From JBGSOW01 sp041738875 (GTDB taxonomy: Bacteria; Patescibacteriota; Dojkabacteria; CALFHW01): a stretch of 5,891 nucleotides of DNA. Both the position numbers and the translations under genes were made by a program. Shown in pieces: positions 1 to 3,447 of the stretch. The stretch covers positions 1 to 5,891 of the forward strand of contig JBGSOW010000041.1 in NCBI GenBank assembly GCA_041738875.1, in the 5' to 3' direction. The notes below the pieces were generated by a model. That model was given only the letters and a program-made list of their open reading frames with translations. It was not told where the DNA came from and did not search any database. How positions within the stretch are numbered: position 1 is the stretch's first letter; each line of letters starts with the position of its first letter.

Positions 1-457
1 ACAAATGCGTGAGACACAAAAAGTGAAAAGAACATATGGGTTGTTGGAAAGACAGTTTAGAAATGTGCTTAAGCTTGCATTGAAGTCATCTGGTAATAGT
101 GGTACTAGGCTTTTACAACTTCTAGAATCAAGATTAGACAACGTTATCTATAGACTTGGTTTTGCCAAGACAAGAATGCAAGCAAGGCAATTCGTAACTC
201 ACGGTCATGTACTCGTTAATGGCAAAAAGGTTAATATCCCTTCATACGCTCTTTCAGTTAATGATAAAGTGGAAATAAAGATGGATATCTTTGATGGAAA
301 TATGGGCAAAATCATTATTGAGGAAAATAAGAATGCAGTTGTACCAGCTTGGTTATCAAGAGATGGTAACAAAGGTGAGTATGTAGAGGTACCTGCAAGA
401 TCAGTATTAGACCAATCAATCAACGAAAGGCTTATTATTGAGTTCTATTCACGTTAA
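1..457 (+). CDS. rpsD: 30S ribosomal protein S4, 5'-truncated by window edge
   Basis: S4 is a primary 16S rRNA-binding protein that nucleates assembly of the small subunit body; in model bacteria it also represses its own operon. The reading frame is already open at base 2. The ATG at base 5 is an internal Met within the conserved segment METQKVKRTYG-like (normally LREKQKVRRxYG), so it is not the true start, and roughly 50 N-terminal residues, including any zinc-binding motif, are missing. Counting from that Met, the order is: YGLLERQFRN (11-20), the S4 RNA-binding domain beginning at ESRLDNVIYRLGF (41-53) and running through TRMQARQFVTHGHVLVNG (56-73) to VNIPSY (76-81), then the C-terminal PAWL (114-117) and the family-typical end INERLIIEFYSR (139-150). 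It stops with TAA 29 bases before rpoA, the classic alpha-operon order. Identity is certain; only the 5' boundary is unknown. Confidence 0.97.
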   Translation, partial: QMRETQKVKRTYGLLERQFRNVLKLALKSSGNSGTRLLQLLESRLDNVIYRLGFAKTRMQARQFVTHGHVLVNGKKVNIPSYALSVNDKVEIKMDIFDGNMGKIIIEENKNAVVPAWLSRDGNKGEYVEVPARSVLDQSINERLIIEFYSR

Positions 458-486
458 ACTAATTAACTTAATTAACAGTAATTATA

Positions 487-1434
487 ATGGATTTAAGCAG
501 GTTGAACATAAAACAAACTAAAGAGTCAGACTATACGTATTCATTTATTATTGGCCCATTACCAAAGGGTTATGGATATACTCTAGCAAACCCACTTAGA
601 AGAATCATGTTGTCTTCTCTAGCTGGTGGTGCAATCACAGGTGTGAAAATTATTGGTGTTGACCACGAATATACAACTTTGTCCGGTTTACAGGATGATA
701 TCTTACAGTTAATTCTAAAGCTAAAGGGTGTTGCAATTCGTTGCTACTCAGAAGCACCAGTAACTGCTAAAATCTCAGTTAAATCAACAAAAGACAATAT
801 CGTTGAAGTTAAAGCATCAGACATCCAAACTGATGCAAGCGTAGAAGTTATTAACAAGGACTACGTTATCTCAACAGTAAGTAATGGTGCATCATTTGAG
901 GCAGAACTAGTTATCGAGCAAGGTGTAGGTTTCCAAGTAGCAGACTCAGAAAGAAGATCAGAAATCGGGATGATTCCAGTAGACGGAAATTTCAATCCAG
1001 TAGAAAACGTACAGCTTAAAGTTTCCAATGCTCGTGTCGGACAAAGAACTGACTACGATCAAATCGAACTAGTTGTCACAACAAATGGTGTTCTTACACC
1101 AAGAGAGGCTCTAGAAGAAGGCGTTTCAATCTTCAATAACGTAACCACAACAATGGCTGGTGTTATTGCAGCAAGTATTCAGGAGCAAAAAGTTGAAGAA
1201 GTTGTAGCTGAGGAAGAGCCAGAAGCTGTAGTTGTAAACGAGAATGTTCTTGTAAAGAATCTCAAACTATCTACTAGACTTAAAAATGCTCTAACAAATT
1301 CTGCAATTTCTGACCTATCTTCACTAGATGGCAAATCTCTTGACGATTTGATGGAAATTAAAGGTATGGGACAAAAATCAGTTGATGAATTAGTTGATAT
1401 AATGCGTAATAATAATCTAACAATCGTTGAATAG
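487..1434 (+). CDS. rpoA: DNA-directed RNA polymerase alpha subunit
   Basis: Alpha forms the dimer that scaffolds assembly of beta and beta', and its C-terminal domain contacts UP elements and activators. At 315 residues it has normal length. The N-terminal domain (about 1-230) shows TLANPLRRIMLSS (32-44, with the conserved Arg pair 38-39), HEYTTLSGLQDDIL (60-73), GMIPVDGNFNPV (161-172) and NARVGQRTDYD (181-191). An acidic linker (about 232-250, many Glu and Val) follows. The C-terminal domain (about 255-312) has LSTRLKNAL (261-269) and the helix-hairpin-helix KGMGQKSVDEL (292-302). By alignment, R264, N267, G295, K297 and S298 match E. coli R265, N268, G296, K298 and S299, so the DNA-contact surface looks intact. 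An in-frame stop at 469-471 makes ATG 487 the first possible ATG. There is no purine-rich ribosome site, only an AT-rich leader. It ends with TAG two bases before rplQ, implying coupled translation. Confidence 0.98.
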   Translation: MDLSRLNIKQTKESDYTYSFIIGPLPKGYGYTLANPLRRIMLSSLAGGAITGVKIIGVDHEYTTLSGLQDDILQLILKLKGVAIRCYSEAPVTAKISVKSTKDNIVEVKASDIQTDASVEVINKDYVISTVSNGASFEAELVIEQGVGFQVADSERRSEIGMIPVDGNFNPVENVQLKVSNARVGQRTDYDQIELVVTTNGVLTPREALEEGVSIFNNVTTTMAGVIAASIQEQKVEEVVAEEEPEAVVVNENVLVKNLKLSTRLKNALTNSAISDLSSLDGKSLDDLMEIKGMGQKSVDELVDIMRNNNLTIVE

Positions 1435-1436
1435 TT

Positions 1437-1730
1437 ATGAATCATAATTCTAAAATAAAAAACTACAATATGAGCTCAGCTCATAAAAAAGCTTTGTTCG
1501 AAGGACAGGTAAAGAGCTTTGATCAAAGAGGTTTTATTGAGACAACAGCTGCAAAAGCGAAAGAATTGAAAAAGGTTCTACAAAGTCAGAATCCAAATTT
1601 GAAAATTCATACAGTAAAAATGTATAATCGCAAAGGAGATAACGCAGCAGTTGTAAGAGTTATTAGTGGTAATTATCTAGAGAAGCTTAATACACCAAAA
1701 TCAACAGGGAAAAATGCAAAAAATAACTAA
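1437..1730 (+). CDS. rplQ: 50S ribosomal protein L17, shortened form
   Basis: L17 binds 23S rRNA near the exit-tunnel side of the large subunit. The N-terminus aligns without gaps to the family: MNHNSKIKNYNMSSAHKKAL corresponds to the usual MRHR...LxRxSSHRxAL, which supports ATG 1437 over the in-frame ATG at 1470. FIETTAAKAKEL (33-44) matches the conserved IxTTxxKAKEL segment, and HTVKMYNRKGDNAAVVRVI (58-76) matches the C-terminal YTRILKxGxRxGDNAPMAxIEL strand region. Between these two blocks the protein has only a few residues (about 49-54) where E. coli L17 has about 38 more, so the helical middle part and the usual GGYTR lead-in are lost. Total length is 97 residues against about 116-130 normally. 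The reading frame is clean, so this is a compact L17, not a pseudogene. It starts 2 bases after the rpoA stop and its last 17 bases overlap rplM. No Shine-Dalgarno sequence precedes it. Confidence 0.92.
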   Translation: MNHNSKIKNYNMSSAHKKALFEGQVKSFDQRGFIETTAAKAKELKKVLQSQNPNLKIHTVKMYNRKGDNAAVVRVISGNYLEKLNTPKSTGKNAKNN

Positions 1731-2145
1731 ACCAGTAGTGGTAAAAAACGAAGAGTGGTATCTAATTGACGCAACAAATATTAGACTTGGAATTCTTGCT
1801 AGCAATGTTGCAAATAAAATCCTAGGTAAAGATGAACCGAAAGCTTTGACGTTCATTCCAAACCCAAGATATATCGTTATCATCAACTCGGATAAAGTGT
1901 CTTTCTTCCCTACAAGGGCAAGAAGAAAACTATATTCTAGACATTCAGGTTACCCTGGTGGATTTAGACAAGTTACTTTGGGAGATCAAATGGAGAAGGA
2001 TTCTACATTTGTTATTGAACACGCAATCAAGGGTATGTTGCCACAGAACAAACTGAGAGACAAATATATGGCACAAATAAAAATCTACAAAGCTGACACG
2101 CATCCTCATGTTGCTCAGCAACCAACAGAAATTAAAATTAGTTAA
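1714..2145 (+). CDS. rplM: 50S ribosomal protein L13
   Basis: L13 is an early-assembling large-subunit protein that binds 23S rRNA. The 143-residue product has the normal family length and motifs: EWYLIDAT (14-21), RLGILAS (24-30), the INSDKV segment (57-62), YSRHSGYPGGFRQ (74-86, the loop most typical of L13), AIKGMLPQNKLR (104-115) and the C-terminal HPHVAQQP (130-137). The start ATG lies inside the end of rplQ, in another frame, 17 bases before the rplQ stop codon ends, so its translation probably depends on ribosomes arriving from rplQ. A short purine stretch (agggaaaa) sits directly before the ATG but is a poor Shine-Dalgarno match. It ends with TAA 9 bases before rpsI, the near-universal L13-S9 gene pair. 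Confidence 0.98.
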   Translation: MQKITKPVVVKNEEWYLIDATNIRLGILASNVANKILGKDEPKALTFIPNPRYIVIINSDKVSFFPTRARRKLYSRHSGYPGGFRQVTLGDQMEKDSTFVIEHAIKGMLPQNKLRDKYMAQIKIYKADTHPHVAQQPTEIKIS

Positions 2146-2154
2146 ATATAAAGA

Positions 2155-2541
2155 GTGAAATATTATTACGCAAAAGGAAGAAGGAAAACAGCAACTACTA
2201 CTGTAAGGATCTACGAAGGTAAAGCAGTTTCACAATTTAACGGAAAACCAGTTGAGGATATTTATACTCTTCCACAACAACAAAGTCGTATTAACCAGCC
2301 ATTCAAAGCAGTTAATATGGAAAATAAATTTTACTTCACAGCAAATGGTGTTGGAGGCGGAGTAAACGGACAATTGGACGCACTTGTCCTTGCAATTTCT
2401 CGCGCATTGATTGTTTTTGATCCTGAACTAAAACCACTATTAAAAGCTGAAGATCTAGTTACTAGAGATGACCGCAAGGTTGAGAGGAAGAAAACTGGAC
2501 TGCGCAAAGCAAGAAAGAAACCACAATTCTCTAAGAGATAG
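2155..2541 (+). CDS. rpsI: 30S ribosomal protein S9
   Basis: S9 sits in the head of the small subunit, and its basic C-terminal tail reaches the P-site tRNA anticodon stem. The start is GTG at 2155, the only non-ATG start here; it gives MKYYYAKGRRKTA, matching the usual YYGTGRRKTA beginning, for 128 residues against 130 in E. coli. Other family motifs are NGK (29-31), the GGG turn (67-69), SRAL (82-85), VTRDDRKVERKKTGLRKARKK (from 102) and the invariant end PQFSKR (123-128), including the terminal Lys-Arg that contacts tRNA. The normally conserved GQxxAIRHGIxRAL region reads GQLDALVLAISRAL (72-85), so the basic IRHG-type segment is replaced by hydrophobic residues. It is separated from rplM by 9 bases with no clear ribosome binding site; the stop is TAG. 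Confidence 0.97.
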   Translation: MKYYYAKGRRKTATTTVRIYEGKAVSQFNGKPVEDIYTLPQQQSRINQPFKAVNMENKFYFTANGVGGGVNGQLDALVLAISRALIVFDPELKPLLKAEDLVTRDDRKVERKKTGLRKARKKPQFSKR

Positions 2542-2542
2542 T

Positions 2543-2566
2543 CTTAAAAATTTCATTAAGTTTTTT
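2543..2566 (+). terminator. weak candidate intrinsic terminator after rpsI
   Basis: A 5-bp inverted repeat (CTTAA 2543-2547 with TTAAG 2556-2560, 8-base loop) is followed at once by six T residues (2561-2566). Position, two bases after the last ribosomal stop codon, is right for ending the operon. The stem is short and purely A/T apart from one G-C pair, so it would be weak; it could be chance in AT-rich DNA. Confidence 0.3.
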
Positions 2567-2592
2567 CGCACGATTTGTAACTCAGCAAAGAG

Positions 2593-2622
2593 ACAGCTGT
2601 GCATTATCGATAGTTTTATAAT
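2593..2622 (+). promoter_or_regulatory. candidate promoter region for the PEGA-protein gene
   Basis: A perfect consensus -10 hexamer TATAAT lies at 2617-2622, which would place transcription start near 2629 and give a leader of about 90 bases before the ATG at 2718. No good -35 box is found at 16-18 bases upstream; that position is instead covered by the perfect 8-bp palindrome ACAGCTGT (2593-2600), which could be an operator or activator site. There is no TG extension. The location in the only sizeable intergenic gap favours a real promoter, but TATAAT arises easily in AT-rich DNA. Confidence 0.33.
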
Positions 2623-2717
2623 ATTCTAGGAATAGGTTAAGTATAAATCACTTTACTATTTTCTCGTTGGTAAATTAAACACAAACTAGGCTGCAATTCT
2701 GCTAATATTTATATATT

Positions 2718-3407
2718 ATGCTGAAAAAAACTGCTCTTATAATTTTATTGGTAATAGTGCTTATTTTGTGTGCGTTACTTTCGCCATGGCGCAACTTTAA
2801 TTTCGATTTTAGCTCCATATTTGGCTTCAACAGCCAGCCTGAATTCAGTACGCTACTCGTTAGTTCGTATTCCGGGGAATTGCAGATATATGTAGATTCA
2901 GAGCTTAGAGGAAGCGTAGGTCCAGAGGGATCACCTTTTGAAATTGAAGATGTGATTCCAGGTGTGAGGCTAATCGAACTAGTTAGAGTTAGTGATAGCG
3001 GAATTTATTCTAAATTCCAACAAGAAGTTAACTTTATGCCACGTATCACAACCGTAATCGCTTACGAACTCGGCCCAACTGACGCATTTAGCGCTGGACA
3101 CATAATTACCCCGAATTTGAATTTCACGAATCAAGGGGCCACAAATTTAAATATTTCCGGGCAGGAAGAAGTAAATGTCACACTAAACAGCGCACTTCTA
3201 GGCACCACACCGATCCAGTCGGTCTCAATCAACCCAACAACTACAAACGCAATCAAATTAGAAAAAGAAGGTTATGAAACGATGAATATAGTTATTGCTG
3301 TAGGGGGCGAAGGAGCATCTTCAGAAAATGCTCAGGATTTGCGCAACGTTGACATAAACATTAATGCGAAATTATTTCTGAAACCGCTTAGAGTTGTCGG
3401 AGATTGA
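2718..3407 (+). CDS. membrane-anchored PEGA-like repeat protein, envelope
   Basis: The exact function is unknown. The 229-residue product begins with a short basic stretch (KK at 3-4) and a strongly hydrophobic helix (about 5-22), so it is probably anchored in the membrane with the rest outside. Cys18 sits in this helix but is preceded by Leu-Ile-Leu, not a proper lipobox, so a lipoprotein is unlikely. The outer part looks all-beta with two PEGA-like units. The first, about 46-118, has GELQIYVDSELRGS then IPGVRLIELVR and a YELGP end. The second, about 133-195, carries the clearer PEGA hallmarks: VNVTLNS, LGTTPI (161-166) and KEGYE (183-187). PEGA domains are small surface modules often found in envelope proteins that bind polysaccharide or protein partners. 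An in-frame stop at 2703-2705 makes ATG 2718 the first possible start; the leader is AT-rich without Shine-Dalgarno. It ends in TGA, 40 bases before the large SDR-DUF4012 gene, and the two may be co-transcribed and act together. Confidence 0.8.
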   Translation: MLKKTALIILLVIVLILCALLSPWRNFNFDFSSIFGFNSQPEFSTLLVSSYSGELQIYVDSELRGSVGPEGSPFEIEDVIPGVRLIELVRVSDSGIYSKFQQEVNFMPRITTVIAYELGPTDAFSAGHIITPNLNFTNQGATNLNISGQEEVNVTLNSALLGTTPIQSVSINPTTTNAIKLEKEGYETMNIVIAVGGEGASSENAQDLRNVDININAKLFLKPLRVVGD

Positions 3408-3447
3408 GCCCCTTTGACTGCAGGGTCAATAACGATTAAATTGTATT

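Noticed and set aside
205..423. Minus-strand open frame opposite rpsD
   Set aside because: Antisense shadow of the conserved S4 coding frame; low-complexity Ser/Thr/Leu translation.
1179..1445. Minus-strand open frame opposite the end of rpoA
   Set aside because: Antisense to the linker and C-terminal domain of alpha; Ser-rich translation mirrors the Glu/Val codons of the linker.
1701..1886. Minus-strand open frame opposite rplQ/rplM
   Set aside because: Antisense to conserved L13 coding sequence, with no independent support.
2542..2717. tRNA or small structured RNA in the intergenic gap
   Set aside because: No TpsiC-loop-like motif, no cloverleaf pairing and only short A/T stems (for example TTTAC 2652-2656 with GTAAA 2670-2674).
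2765..2785. Lipobox at Cys18 of the PEGA-like protein
   Set aside because: Residues before the Cys are Leu-Ile-Leu, and a small residue (Gly/Ala/Ser) is needed at -1; Cys is embedded in the middle of the hydrophobic helix.
3414..3441. Hairpin TTGAC/GTCAA (3414-3418 with 3425-3429) or promoter TTGACT-16-TTAAAT between the two envelope genes
   Set aside because: The hairpin has no T run after it, and the -10 candidate matches only 4 of 6; both are weak and mutually exclusive readings of the same bases.
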